From the IMG/VR virus record IMGVR_UViG_3300043420_001819, positions 1-64,000 of that record: a stretch of DNA of 64,000 bases. One strand, given 5' to 3'. Position numbers and translations under genes: made by a program. Shown one piece after another: positions 48,983 through 60,015 of this stretch. Source of the DNA: a virus. The notes under the pieces were generated by a model. That model was not told where the DNA came from. It saw only the letters and a list, made by a program, of their open reading frames with translations, and searched no databases. Positions within the stretch are counted from its first letter, which is position 1. Each line of letters begins with the position of its first letter.

Positions 48983-50925
48983 TATAATTCTTTCAAGTTC
49001 ATACTAATATTTTGACCAGCACCGGTAATATATGCTCTTGACATAGAGGTATTTGGTGTTCCTAATATAAGAGGAAGGATAAAACTATTATTATCAACTG
49101 TAACGTTTTTATTTATTACGAGGTAATTATCTAATACATTTACAATTTTTGCTAAAATTGCTGTATACTCATCTAGATAAATACCTATAAAATCATCAAC
49201 ATTAAATACTCCATAATAAGTATCACAAGGTATTAGTGAGCTATTTACAACTGAGTCTGTTGTTTTTGTAGCAAATGCCCATAGTGGTTGGTACATTGCT
49301 TCATACATACCAAAATATACTGTATTTTGTACAAACATACTATCCCTAATAGACCCTGAAGTAATTGAGTATTTAACTTCTCTTTTTGGTTTATTAGAAA
49401 CAAATGTTCTTTTTTCTTTACCAGTAGTAGTAGTAAATATATTAGTTTTAAAAGAGTAAGATTCTGAGTAAGTATTTTTATTTGGTTGATACGTATATAT
49501 AATCGTAGGTGAACGCTCTACTTCTACCCACCAATAAATACTTGCTACATCAAAGTTAAAATAAATATTTCCACTTACAGACTCATCTCCATCCATTAGT
49601 GATGCTGTAATATAAACAGTTACTGACGTATTTGCTGGTATTTCATATCCTGGTGTTAGCCCAGAAACTTCTAACCCATAGGTAGAAGGAATATCAAATG
49701 AATCAAAATAAATTGACTCTAATCTTTTATTTATAATAGTTACTTCAATAACTTTGTCAGCTGTTATACTCCCGTATAATAAGTTTCTATTCCCAGGAAC
49801 AGTAAAAATTTCATTTGCAGATAGATTAGTTAGAGTATCACCATTAAAAATATAACTAGTATATTCTTCTTGAGTAGACGTTGTAAATTCAAGTCCAGCT
49901 ATAACTCCAGTATAATACGTTGGAGAGATGGTTGTACCAGTACTACTAGTTATAGTACCTGCTACGCCAGCATAATAATCAATAGTAGTATTAAATACTG
50001 AAGGAGTTTCCTCCATTACATAATTAGTATTACTATCTTCTAAAATTTCTCCAGGAGTAGTAATATAAGCATTAACACCCCCAGGTTCAGATACAGAGTA
50101 AACAGAAGGATGAGTATTAACCCCAAGCGTAAACAATAGTGAGTCATTAACTTCTGAAGTTCTTACTAGCTCCCAATTATCAACTGCTATTTTAGAGGTA
50201 TCTACTCCACCAGTAAGTGAAGTATAGAACTCAGTTGAAGGAATAACAGATAAAGACCCTTGGCTAGGTTTTTTCCAACCAACAGCAATACCATCTCCAC
50301 CTCCTACTTCTTCCATCCTACAGCTAATTGAGTAGTAGTTTCCAGCTTCTAAATAAATAGTACCAGTAGCAGATGCAGGCCTACTACTATTAAATCCATG
50401 GCCACCGTAGTAATAAGCTACTGCAACCCCATTAACAATAATATCACATGCATCATCACCATCTACAGCAAAAGTATATAATCCAGTTTCATCTGCATAA
50501 ATATAGCCATCTACTTTCCAAGAATAGCTCTCAGCAGGGAGGTATACTGGTTTATTTCCTGTTATACCAAGTATACTTGATTGATTAGTACTTCCCCAAA
50601 ATACATTATCAGTATGTGTTCCTGTACCACCAAACGTAACCCAAGAGTTATTATCATCATAAAAAGCATCTAACTCTGCTGTAGTAGTTGGATGAGTAGT
50701 TGATGTATGGGCATACCAAGTATATGTTAGTTGTCCATTTATAAATTTAGTATATTTACTAACTTGTACATTAGTAGATATTATTGATAAATTATCAGAA
50801 GTAGAGGATAGCTCTGAAAGTCCGTCTACTTCAATACCTAAGGATAATGCTAGTAAACTAACTCCAGAGGAGGGTAATGAAGAAGACTCTATCCCTTCCG
50901 GAAATGCAATTACCGAGTAGGCCAT
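48982..50925 (-). CDS. Tail protein with PA14 domain (647 aa)
   Basis: 647 residues. A PA14 sugar-binding domain spans about residues 60-230 (TYTWYAHTS...; SYSWKVDGYIYADETGLYTFAVDGDDACDIIVNGV; GTIYLEAGNYYSI..RMEEVGGGDG), where GDDA and the LEAG segment are the typical features. The remainder is beta-rich, with a C-terminal ~180-residue segment like distal tail proteins (KRTFVSNKPKREVKYSITSG; VQNTVYFGMYEAMYQPLWAFATK). It probably combines tail-tip structure with receptor binding. Confidence 0.72.
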   Translation of the reverse strand: MAYSVIAFPEGIESSSLPSSGVSLLALSLGIEVDGLSELSSTSDNLSIISTNVQVSKYTKFINGQLTYTWYAHTSTTHPTTTAELDAFYDDNNSWVTFGGTGTHTDNVFWGSTNQSSILGITGNKPVYLPAESYSWKVDGYIYADETGLYTFAVDGDDACDIIVNGVAVAYYYGGHGFNSSRPASATGTIYLEAGNYYSISCRMEEVGGGDGIAVGWKKPSQGSLSVIPSTEFYTSLTGGVDTSKIAVDNWELVRTSEVNDSLLFTLGVNTHPSVYSVSEPGGVNAYITTPGEILEDSNTNYVMEETPSVFNTTIDYYAGVAGTITSSTGTTISPTYYTGVIAGLEFTTSTQEEYTSYIFNGDTLTNLSANEIFTVPGNRNLLYGSITADKVIEVTIINKRLESIYFDSFDIPSTYGLEVSGLTPGYEIPANTSVTVYITASLMDGDESVSGNIYFNFDVASIYWWVEVERSPTIIYTYQPNKNTYSESYSFKTNIFTTTTGKEKRTFVSNKPKREVKYSITSGSIRDSMFVQNTVYFGMYEAMYQPLWAFATKTTDSVVNSSLIPCDTYYGVFNVDDFIGIYLDEYTAILAKIVNVLDNYLVINKNVTVDNNSFILPLILGTPNTSMSRAYITGAGQNISMNLKEL

Positions 50926-50928
50926 TTA

Positions 50929-52296
50929 TTACTCCACTGCTAAAGCGATTCTATTACTTGTATCCAAAGGAAAACTAAAATATGTTTTTGAGTTTACTGA
51001 AAGAGTTGTTGCAACTGCAGGAGTTACTCCGTAGTGTTTGAATAAATTGTGTACTGCTCCAATAGGTTTATACTCTGAATTATCTGTAACAGTTTCATTT
51101 ATACCTACAACATATTGAGTTAAGTATAGTTCACCAGTATAATGATTATAACCAGCTGTGGTGTAATTACTAGGAGTAACTAAATCATTATACCCCTGAA
51201 GAGCATCTACAGAAGTTGTAGTATAATTACCATACCAACTACCGTTATATTTTAAGTAGAATGGGTTTGTCCCAGTTTCCTCTGTTGCTGTAGAATCATT
51301 ATACCTTCTATACTCGGACCCAGTAGCATAAATTCCATCAGTATAGTTAAAGAACTTATCTACAACACCACTATAGAAATATCTATAAGCTTTTCCTCTA
51401 TCAGTTAAGTGATTTGTATATAAACTAAAATAAAAATGATTATCATCTATAATAAATGTTAGGTATGATGGTTCTTTTTGGTGATAAAAATCTGGTACTC
51501 TCATTGTCCAAAAGTCATAAATAATATTATCATTACTTTGAATAGTCCCAGGTTGTCTATCTACTGCTAAATTTGTATCAAATCCACCATTTACATAAAA
51601 TTCTAATCTACTTTTATCAATATTCCACTTAATTGAATAATATACAACAGTACCGTCTGACGTTGTTTTATGGACATATAACTCAGTTTTTCTATTACCA
51701 CACGAAATATAATCTGCTGGGTTAGTGATATATATTCTAACACCTGTACAAGATACATAAGTTCCCGCACCTGATAATGCAATAATTGGGTAATTAGACG
51801 GTTTTGTAAATCCAACTCCGTATGTATATGCATAGTTAGTTCCAGCACATGTCATTGTTGGGCTACTTGCAGATACCATATTAACATAATTCCCCTCCCA
51901 ATCATAGCCCCTTACTGTAGTACTCCCAGACACAGTACCAGCACTACAACCTTCTACCCAAGAAAAATCAGCTGAAAGACTTAATCCATCGAGTGCTGGG
52001 GAAGCAACGTAAGAGTAATAAAGAGCATAAAGGGAAGAGTTAATAGATGCATTACATCGTCTAAATCCGAAGTTTTTATCATCACTATCCCCCCCATTAA
52101 ATGACCCAGTAGTATACTGTAGGTTATAATGATAAAGTCTATAAAGTAAACCTATACCATTATCAAATACTTCTTCAGTACTTGACTTATCTATTGTCCA
52201 ACCAGCGTTTGTAAATTCTGTTTCTAAAAAATCTAAAATATTTGTTGTTGATACTTTAGCAAATAAGTAAGAATCAGTTTGATGATTAACGTACAT
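50929..52296 (-). CDS. Tail tip-associated protein (455 aa)
   Basis: 455 residues. The N-terminus (STTNILDFLETEFTNAGWTIDKSS) resembles that of the adjacent 52306 gene (FNEMFADLDTLLAGEGWEKLEE), indicating a shared docking element. The rest is Tyr/Ser/Thr-rich beta structure with FYHQKEPSYLTFIIDDNHFYFSLYTN. No enzyme motif. Likely a minor tail or receptor-contact protein. Confidence 0.58.
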   Translation of the reverse strand: MYVNHQTDSYLFAKVSTTNILDFLETEFTNAGWTIDKSSTEEVFDNGIGLLYRLYHYNLQYTTGSFNGGDSDDKNFGFRRCNASINSSLYALYYSYVASPALDGLSLSADFSWVEGCSAGTVSGSTTVRGYDWEGNYVNMVSASSPTMTCAGTNYAYTYGVGFTKPSNYPIIALSGAGTYVSCTGVRIYITNPADYISCGNRKTELYVHKTTSDGTVVYYSIKWNIDKSRLEFYVNGGFDTNLAVDRQPGTIQSNDNIIYDFWTMRVPDFYHQKEPSYLTFIIDDNHFYFSLYTNHLTDRGKAYRYFYSGVVDKFFNYTDGIYATGSEYRRYNDSTATEETGTNPFYLKYNGSWYGNYTTTSVDALQGYNDLVTPSNYTTAGYNHYTGELYLTQYVVGINETVTDNSEYKPIGAVHNLFKHYGVTPAVATTLSVNSKTYFSFPLDTSNRIALAVE

Positions 52297-52305
52297 GTAT
52301 TTTCC

Positions 52306-53808
52306 TTAACTTAATTTAATTGCAAAATAGTGATTTCCAACAGAAACATCTCCATCAGCTAATACTACATAATCATTAGCCCCAATAGTGATAATATCTT
52401 CTACTGATGCCTGTGATGATGCTACTACATAAACACCCGTAGCAATCCCAATAGCATGAGAATTATAAGATATATTTACTGCCGCCATATATGTTGTATT
52501 TGAAATAGAAGTGAGACCACTTAATTGAGTATTAATACTACCAACCGTTGAATTAACATACCCACTATAACCTAATCTATAACTATTATTACTACTATAC
52601 ATTAAGCCACTTCTAAAAGACGTATTAATACTAGTCCAAAGGTATGTTGATGTTGTTGTAGTACCTGCAGTAAATACAGCATTACCATCATTCCCTAACG
52701 CAGTTATTTTTCCAATATACCCAGTTTGGTAAAGGGGTGTGCTCCTAATAGCAGTTTCATCATGAAGTTTATATGAAATACATACTCTATCTTGAGATAC
52801 GACTAACCAATATTTTTTTAATGTAGTAGATATTGGGCTTACTCCTGCTAAATATTTTTTAGTGCTCTCTAGCCCAGCGGTAGTTGTAACATTTTCTGTC
52901 GTACCAAATACAGTAGTATCCATAGTATAAAGTGGACTTTTAAGTTCAATATTATTACTACTATTCATACCTATGTATATAGTTATTTTAGAACCATTTG
53001 TAGTAGTATTTGAATAGTATCCACCAGGATACGCTCCAACATTATAAGTATAATGCTCAAATACATTAGCATCTGAGGGTAAAACTTTTGTAGTTTTAAG
53101 AGATAAAGCTGTAATCTCTGTTTCAGTTAGAACTTTATCCCAAACAATTATTTCGTCATATGATGTAGTTGTAGTAGACCCATGAATTTGATAAAGGATA
53201 CCATAATGCGTATAAGTACTCTCTATAGAATGTGAATTTATATACGTACCATTAATATAAAACTTAACCTCAGAGTCCGTAGTAGAATATGTAAATGTTA
53301 ATAATTCCCAATCCCTACCTGTTTTATCAGCAAAATAATCATCCATACAGCGAGTAAATGTCTCAAGCCAACGTTCATTAACGGTGATAGCTGCATCTTT
53401 TCCAAAACCTAGTCTTGGCCCCATCCGTAAGGCTGCTGTATTATAAGGTCCATCAATTACTTTTGTAGGATAATATGTTGATGCTGTATCAAGCAAACAA
53501 TCATCCATTTTTATCCACATAGATATTGAGAACTCAGTAGGGTATTGAGTAAAATATGCAGCGTCTAGTTCAGCTTTTGTATAATTAGTACTAGTAAAAT
53601 AATTATCAGGGTTTAAACGTAACCCTATTGTATCAGAGTATTTTCCGGGTCGTGTGCTACATGAACCAGTTAAAACAATACCTCTTGATGTAGTTAAAGA
53701 CCCACATGTTCCTTCTTCAAGTTTTTCCCAACCCTCTCCGGCTAGGAGAGTGTCTAAATCTGCAAACATTTCATTGAAGTTTTTTTCAACACCTACTATA
53801 TATGCCAC
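52306..53808 (-). CDS. Tail protein with LamG-like domain (500 aa)
   Basis: 500 residues. After the docking-like N-terminus, about residues 85-235 resemble a concanavalin/LamG jelly roll: PTEFSISMWIKMDDCLL, then RDWELLTFTYSTTDSEVKFYINGTYINS and YDEIIVWDKVLTETEITAL. Such domains bind glycans. The C-terminal half is beta-rich and unclassified. It directly follows the tape measure gene. Confidence 0.68.
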   Translation of the reverse strand: MAYIVGVEKNFNEMFADLDTLLAGEGWEKLEEGTCGSLTTSRGIVLTGSCSTRPGKYSDTIGLRLNPDNYFTSTNYTKAELDAAYFTQYPTEFSISMWIKMDDCLLDTASTYYPTKVIDGPYNTAALRMGPRLGFGKDAAITVNERWLETFTRCMDDYFADKTGRDWELLTFTYSTTDSEVKFYINGTYINSHSIESTYTHYGILYQIHGSTTTTSYDEIIVWDKVLTETEITALSLKTTKVLPSDANVFEHYTYNVGAYPGGYYSNTTTNGSKITIYIGMNSSNNIELKSPLYTMDTTVFGTTENVTTTAGLESTKKYLAGVSPISTTLKKYWLVVSQDRVCISYKLHDETAIRSTPLYQTGYIGKITALGNDGNAVFTAGTTTTSTYLWTSINTSFRSGLMYSSNNSYRLGYSGYVNSTVGSINTQLSGLTSISNTTYMAAVNISYNSHAIGIATGVYVVASSQASVEDIITIGANDYVVLADGDVSVGNHYFAIKLS

Positions 53809-53818
53809 ATTTTATCCT

Positions 53819-56800
53819 TTAACGTCTGATAGCGTTGTTAATTATTTGTCTTCCAGCTCTTGAGCTAAGGTATTGCTCAATTACTGACTCATCCATTGAG
53901 TTAACGATAACAACTTCTGATGATTGAGCTGCAGGAGCTGCAGGCTGTTTTGAAGCTTGATTAATAGCTTTTAAGTCATTTCGAGAAAGTACATACTCTC
54001 CTGTTTGAAGAATAGCTGGAACTTCATCTCTTTTCAATCCTGTTTTATTATCGTTAGTTACGTAACCCCCTGTGTGGTAAGTTTGTGCTTTAATCTGTGC
54101 AACTTGTGCCATACCTGCAGCTATTTGCCCTGCTGCAAGTACTGGACCAAGGAATGGGCCACCTTCAGCGAGTGCTTTAGTCGCACCTACATAGGTATTA
54201 ACAATTGCTTGTGCAACTTGTGCTGCTTTATATACTGCAAAGGCTGCCTTACTTTTTTTGCCAGATAATAAGTAAAATGCTTCAGCTATTTGTCCCATAG
54301 CTCCGAAACCTTTTCCATATAAATCAACAGTTCTATTAAACTCTGCTTCTTTTAGTTTATTATCTTTTTCTCTAATAGCCGCTAACTCTGCGGTATGAGC
54401 TTCTTGCATTTGTAACTCAAGAGCATTAATTTCTTTTTGCATTTCAAGTTTTTTCTGCCCTTCAGCCATAGTATCAAACTGTGCTTCATACTCTGCTTTC
54501 TGTGCTGCAAGAGTATTATAATGAATTTGGTATAATCCAATTTGTTCATTAAGTTGCTTATTTAGCTCCATAGTATATAGTGTATAATCAGTATCAGACC
54601 CAGCACCAAATCCTACAACTTCTTTTTCCATTTTAGCTTTAAAAGTTAAAGCAGATATAAGTGTTTGTTTAGCTGAAACAAGACTCATCTGTGCGAGAGC
54701 ATCTGTTTTTGTATATCCTGCATCTAATAATTTTTGAAGCTCATCTAATCTGTTAATTTCAGCAGTATTAACATTTGTATCATTTAAATAATCAAGTGCA
54801 GTTGCCTTCAATAATAACCTAGCATGATACTGCTCATACGTTGCTGCAGTAATTTGGTTTTGAGTAGATAAAATTTGCTTATCAATATTTGCGACATCAG
54901 TATCAACTTTTTTAATTTCAGTTTGAAGGAATTGAGATTTTTCAAGTAGCTTATTCTTTTCTAGAAGGTCTTGTTTATTAGAAGAATTATGCTTAACGAT
55001 ATCTTTTTCTAATTGATTTTGATCAGATAGTAACTTATTAAGGTATTGAGTAGTCTCTGCTTTACTCTTCATTAAATCATTCTGTATCCCACCTAGCTCA
55101 TTTATTTTTGTAAAAGTTGTTGCATCTCCATTTTGTAGTGCAGAAAACCTAGATGCTGTTAAAAAACCTTTATTTCTTTCAACATTGTAATCTTTTTGTT
55201 GTTTTAAATGCTCCTGAGTTAAATCAATTGCCTTTTGCTCATCAATATTTCCTAAATTACTCAACTTATTTTGTGCCGCATCTATATCAAGAATATCTTG
55301 TTTAATTTTTGCATAAGTTTTAAACGCTGCAACTAATCCTTCTAGTTGTGTTCTTTCTTTATCTGTGCTTGCTACAGTATTCTTAATAGCATCTTCTAAT
55401 TCATTAAATAGTCTAGGTAAATCTTCAATTTTTGCTTCTTTTAATTTATTAGAGAACTCAGCTGCTAAATCACCGGCTACTTTACCACCATCAATATTAA
55501 ACTGCTCACTAACCCAATTAGTTAATTGTTTTTCTAAGTTAGAGTTCATTTGTATTGCTGTTTGTTTAAAATTTTCTACAGCAACATTACTTCTTTCTGT
55601 AACATTAATATTATTTTGATACAAAGTTTGTATATCAGTTGCAATCTGTTTTAAATTTTTAATATATTCATCAGATACAACCTTTATTACTTCAGTTTGT
55701 TTATCAGACAGTTGTATTGCACTAGGTTGGCTTGCTAAAGGTACTGTACTATTTGTTGATGTAAGTTCTTTAAGATTTTCAACATTTAAATCACCATTTG
55801 TATTAATAAGAACTTTTTTAAAGTCAGGTAACTTTCCTTTTCCCTCCCCTATTCTTATAACAGCTTGTTTCGTTTGCTCATTAACTTCTAAAACTACATC
55901 ACCTAAACCTGCTATTTCATTTTTATACCGTTGTAGTTCATCAACTAACCTAGTAGCTTCTTGTATAGAAGATGTGCCTATTTCAATACCAGGCCCAGAT
56001 AGGGCTGTTGATGTTTTAGTAGACCCAACAACAGTAGACTGGGAAACATTTGCAAGAGTACCACCAGTAATATTTAATGGCATACTAAGTTTTTTCTCAA
56101 TGTTATCTACTAGGGTTGAAAGTTCTTTAATACTCCCTGGCTTAAGCCCTGATTTAATAGTCTCTTCGAGTACTGGAATTAGTCTTTGAGTTGCATTAGC
56201 AGCTTTTTGACTAGTAACGGCACTATTTGTGAGAGCATTTGCAGCTTCTACAGTTCTATCTGAAAGCTCTGTAGTAACAGTTGACTGCTCATTTAACCAT
56301 TTTATTAAGTCAGTCATAGCAGCTTTATTTTTTCCACTTGAAAAATCAGCATTTTTAACAATTTCTTGTTGTTTTTTAAGGATAGCAACTTCGTCAGTAA
56401 TTGCATTTACTAGTAGTTTATTCTTAGGGTCTGCACCTTTTAAAGCACTATCAAGAGTATTTAACATACTTGTTATAACTTTATCAATCTCTTGTTGTGC
56501 TTTTGTTCCTGTTATTGCTGTTAATTCAGGAGTTTGTCTTACATAAGCTTGAGCATAAGCAGTAGCTGAACCTAAATTTTCTCTAGTATCTAACAAAGAA
56601 TTTGTAATCTGCAAAGTAGCATTTAACTTAGATATTTCAGATTGATTCTTATCAATCTCAAGTGCTATCTTAATTTTATTATTCCCTGTTGCAGTTCTGT
56701 ATTGGCGTTGTAAATCACGAATTTTATCAGATATTGCTTGAATATTTTCTTCAATACCTAAAGTTTCTATTTCATTTTTAGTCCCTCTAATTGCATCGGC

Positions 56801-59800
56801 TGCGTAATAAGCAGCAGTACCTATTGCTGCAATTGCAAGAATTACTGGATGGCGTAATATAGTATTAAGTGCAGCTTTTAGAAGACCAACTGCACCACTA
56901 AGTATTCCTACTCCACCTGCTGCTGATGCAGCTGCACCACCAAATACACCTAAAGCTCCTACTCCATGTATAAGGAAAGGTGTAATTCCAATTAATACCA
57001 TATTTTTTAAGGCATTAACCAAACCAATTACTGTAGTTGTTGCTGCCCCTGCTTTTGTGATAAGTAACCCTAAACCAACAGTTCCAGCTATAATACTTAT
57101 ATTATTGATAAAATTATCTTTAAACTCATCCCAGTTATCACTTACTTTTTTAATTACTAAAGATATTTCTGACATTTTTTGGGTAAGAGATTCAACACCT
57201 TTAAATACTATTGGTAAAATATTTGTAGCTAATTCATTAAATGCTATCCCTAAAGAGTTACCTAATTTTTCCCATGTAATAGCATAACTTTCTGTTACAT
57301 ATGCTGCTTTGTCTACTTCTCCCTTAACTCCTGCGTTAAGTTTAGATAAATGTCTAAAAAACTCATCAGCATTGTTTCTTAATAACGTTAAAGACTGTCT
57401 TGCTAGAATATCCATTCCAGAAGTTAACTGTGAAAAGTCAGCATCACTTAAATTCTTTAATTTATTAATTAGCTCAGTCATTGCTTTATTGGATTCCTTA
57501 GTATCCAAATTTAGTCTTGTCATAAATGACTTTTGGTTAATACCTAATGAGCTATAGAAATAATCCATATCTGAGGAAGATTCAGATAATGTTGTTGCAA
57601 AACGTCTAATTTGAGTACCAATAGTAGATGCATTAACCCCTGCATTAGAGAAAGCAGTAGCCATTGCTAGTACAGCATTTGCAGTTATCCCTGATGACTT
57701 AGCTGCTGCAAGAGCATAGTTAGATAATGTTCCCAAATCTTGAGTAGATAAACGAGATTGATTAGCTGCATAAGCTAATTTATCGGCAAAATCAGTAATA
57801 GTATCTGTTGTACCTGTTACTGCGTCTTTTACATCACCAAATACCTCATTAAAAGTAATAAGAGCACTAGCAGAAGTTGCAAAAGTATCCCCAGTTAATC
57901 TTGCCATTTTAATAACGTTTTCTGTTGCTTCTGCTACGTTATTAGATGCAATACCAGCACGTCCAAGTGCTAGTGCTGCCTCATTAATATCTTTTAAGTT
58001 ACCACCATAAGTAACAGATAGTTTTGACAAATTACGCTCTAACCTATTAGCAGAATTAGCAGACATATCTAAAACAGCTGATAAGGTATGTTGCGCTTGG
58101 TCAAACTCAACGGAGTATTCAATACCTTTTTTCATAGTATTAATAACTTGATAAATACCTGCATATAAACCAGCATAAGCTAAAGCTCTATTTGCAATAT
58201 TTCCTAACCATTTAACTTTAGACATTTTAGATAACTCAGCACTAACTTCTTTAGTTCTTCTTTTAGTAGCATCTAATTCTTTTTCTAATTTAATTGTTTC
58301 AGAGGTAGCGTCTTGAATAGCGTCTATAGGTGCTGATTTAAAACTAGTATCAAATTGTTTTTTTGATTTTTCTGCTTTATCAATAGAAATTTTTAATTCA
58401 TCTAATTGAGAAATTGCTTCATTAAGTGTAGAACGAGGAGCCCATTTAAGTTTAGTATTAATTAATCTTTCTAGAGCTGCCTTTTGGTCTCTGTAAGAAG
58501 CAAGAATTTTATCATAGTTTTTATCAAATTCTATTTTTTTATTAAAAGTGCTCTTAAGAGTATTCATTTTATCTTGAAGATACCCTACTGCCTTAGAATC
58601 ATTTAATATTTCTGTACCAAAAGCCCTTAAAGATTGTGTAGTTTGATTATACTCTTCAGGTTTAATAGTACCTGCTTTTAAGTTTGCGGCAGCTTCCTTC
58701 TCAAGGGCATTAGCTTGTTTTAATACTTCTATCTTTTTATAAATTGTAGCTAATTCAGCTTTAGCAAGAGCAGGGTCAGCTGTACCTTGTTGTAATTCTT
58801 TAGAAACTTCTCTTACTTTTACTTTTAACTGTGATAAAACAGAAAGAGAATCAGGTGTAAACCCTTGTTTTATCCCGGCAATCTCTTTGTTTAATGTCTT
58901 TGCTGCCTCCCTAGCATTTACAAAACTTTTAGAAAGGTCTAATCTTGAAGATGCTTGTTGTACTTCTGTAATAACACTATTTACATTTTTTAAACCGTTT
59001 TGTAATGAAGTTACATAAGCATTAACTCCACCAGTAGATAATTTTGTTGGAGCTTTCGATAGTAGTCCCTCTACCTTTAATATTTCTGCTTGTAAAAGTT
59101 GTTTTGCAGCATTTGCTTTGTTAAGGTCCTCTGTAGCCGCTGAAGGTCCTTTTTTAACTAGTATATTGTCTAAAGATTCTTTTTGCTTTTTTAGGGCACT
59201 CAAGGTATCTTCAACTTCTTTTTTAGCTTCCTTACGAATTGATAATAGATTTTTTTCTTTAGTTGAAAGGCTAGTATATAAATTAGAAGATGATTTTAGA
59301 GCAGCTTCTACTTCTTGTACAGATATTGCATTAGCTGCTAAAGCATCTTTCATAAGGCTAAGTTTATTAACAGTAGAGTCTATTTTTTTGGAATCAATTT
59401 GTAGAGAACCAAACTTTGCAATTGCATCATCAATTTTTAGTGTTTTATTATATGTATTAGTTAAATGTTTTTGTAAAGTAAATAAACCGCTTGTATCACC
59501 TGTTTTATCAATATTTTTACTTAGCTCAGTAAAATTACCTTTTAAACTACGGATTACTCCACTAGATATACCTAAATTTTTTAAAGAATTAATAAGATTA
59601 TTAACATTATCCTTAGTACCTTCTACAGTATAGTTTAGTGCTTGACCTAAACCCTTAAATTGTAAAGTACTAGAACCTACTTGACTTGCTAAAAGTTTAA
59701 ATCTATTTTCTAACTGTGGTGTTAACTCTCCATCTGCTTCACTAATCGCATCTTGAAAATCTTTTACTTTTGAAACAATCTTTTGTATTTGTTGGCCTAA

Positions 59801-59974
59801 TTTATTATATTGTGCAGACATTTTATCTAATTGGGCTGGATTTGCAGAGAGTATTCTATTAGCTTTCTCTCTTTCCTGCTCTAATGCTGTACCTAACTTA
59901 GTAATTGTTCTAAATAGGTCTGGAGCACCCTTCTGTACAAAGTCAATATTTAATTCAATAGTATTTTTAGCCAT
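53819..59974 (-). CDS. Tail tape measure protein
   Basis: 2051 residues, the longest gene. Long helical N- and C-terminal regions flank a conserved tape-measure core (LAYAANQSRLSTQDLGTLSNYALAAA; GVNASTIGTQIRRFATTL), and a hydrophobic segment at about residues 965-1065 probably inserts in the host membrane during DNA entry. Lambda (853 residues, ~135 nm tail) implies a tail around 300 nm. It begins 30 nt after a candidate late promoter. The C-terminus (RAGRQIINNAIRR) resembles others of the family. Confidence 0.92.
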   Translation of the reverse strand: MAKNTIELNIDFVQKGAPDLFRTITKLGTALEQEREKANRILSANPAQLDKMSAQYNKLGQQIQKIVSKVKDFQDAISEADGELTPQLENRFKLLASQVGSSTLQFKGLGQALNYTVEGTKDNVNNLINSLKNLGISSGVIRSLKGNFTELSKNIDKTGDTSGLFTLQKHLTNTYNKTLKIDDAIAKFGSLQIDSKKIDSTVNKLSLMKDALAANAISVQEVEAALKSSSNLYTSLSTKEKNLLSIRKEAKKEVEDTLSALKKQKESLDNILVKKGPSAATEDLNKANAAKQLLQAEILKVEGLLSKAPTKLSTGGVNAYVTSLQNGLKNVNSVITEVQQASSRLDLSKSFVNAREAAKTLNKEIAGIKQGFTPDSLSVLSQLKVKVREVSKELQQGTADPALAKAELATIYKKIEVLKQANALEKEAAANLKAGTIKPEEYNQTTQSLRAFGTEILNDSKAVGYLQDKMNTLKSTFNKKIEFDKNYDKILASYRDQKAALERLINTKLKWAPRSTLNEAISQLDELKISIDKAEKSKKQFDTSFKSAPIDAIQDATSETIKLEKELDATKRRTKEVSAELSKMSKVKWLGNIANRALAYAGLYAGIYQVINTMKKGIEYSVEFDQAQHTLSAVLDMSANSANRLERNLSKLSVTYGGNLKDINEAALALGRAGIASNNVAEATENVIKMARLTGDTFATSASALITFNEVFGDVKDAVTGTTDTITDFADKLAYAANQSRLSTQDLGTLSNYALAAAKSSGITANAVLAMATAFSNAGVNASTIGTQIRRFATTLSESSSDMDYFYSSLGINQKSFMTRLNLDTKESNKAMTELINKLKNLSDADFSQLTSGMDILARQSLTLLRNNADEFFRHLSKLNAGVKGEVDKAAYVTESYAITWEKLGNSLGIAFNELATNILPIVFKGVESLTQKMSEISLVIKKVSDNWDEFKDNFINNISIIAGTVGLGLLITKAGAATTTVIGLVNALKNMVLIGITPFLIHGVGALGVFGGAAASAAGGVGILSGAVGLLKAALNTILRHPVILAIAAIGTAAYYAADAIRGTKNEIETLGIEENIQAISDKIRDLQRQYRTATGNNKIKIALEIDKNQSEISKLNATLQITNSLLDTRENLGSATAYAQAYVRQTPELTAITGTKAQQEIDKVITSMLNTLDSALKGADPKNKLLVNAITDEVAILKKQQEIVKNADFSSGKNKAAMTDLIKWLNEQSTVTTELSDRTVEAANALTNSAVTSQKAANATQRLIPVLEETIKSGLKPGSIKELSTLVDNIEKKLSMPLNITGGTLANVSQSTVVGSTKTSTALSGPGIEIGTSSIQEATRLVDELQRYKNEIAGLGDVVLEVNEQTKQAVIRIGEGKGKLPDFKKVLINTNGDLNVENLKELTSTNSTVPLASQPSAIQLSDKQTEVIKVVSDEYIKNLKQIATDIQTLYQNNINVTERSNVAVENFKQTAIQMNSNLEKQLTNWVSEQFNIDGGKVAGDLAAEFSNKLKEAKIEDLPRLFNELEDAIKNTVASTDKERTQLEGLVAAFKTYAKIKQDILDIDAAQNKLSNLGNIDEQKAIDLTQEHLKQQKDYNVERNKGFLTASRFSALQNGDATTFTKINELGGIQNDLMKSKAETTQYLNKLLSDQNQLEKDIVKHNSSNKQDLLEKNKLLEKSQFLQTEIKKVDTDVANIDKQILSTQNQITAATYEQYHARLLLKATALDYLNDTNVNTAEINRLDELQKLLDAGYTKTDALAQMSLVSAKQTLISALTFKAKMEKEVVGFGAGSDTDYTLYTMELNKQLNEQIGLYQIHYNTLAAQKAEYEAQFDTMAEGQKKLEMQKEINALELQMQEAHTAELAAIREKDNKLKEAEFNRTVDLYGKGFGAMGQIAEAFYLLSGKKSKAAFAVYKAAQVAQAIVNTYVGATKALAEGGPFLGPVLAAGQIAAGMAQVAQIKAQTYHTGGYVTNDNKTGLKRDEVPAILQTGEYVLSRNDLKAINQASKQPAAPAAQSSEVVIVNSMDESVIEQYLSSRAGRQIINNAIRR

Positions 59975-60003
59975 AAATAACCCTTAGTGAGTAATAATTA
60001 TCC

Positions 60004-60012
60004 TATAATCGT
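60004..60012 (-). promoter_or_regulatory. Candidate late promoter, tape measure gene
   Basis: ACGATTATA on the minus strand, 30 nt upstream of ATG 59974, in a 41-nt gap. Identical to the sites at 29640 and 47941. Confidence 0.65.
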
Positions 60013-60015
60013 ATT

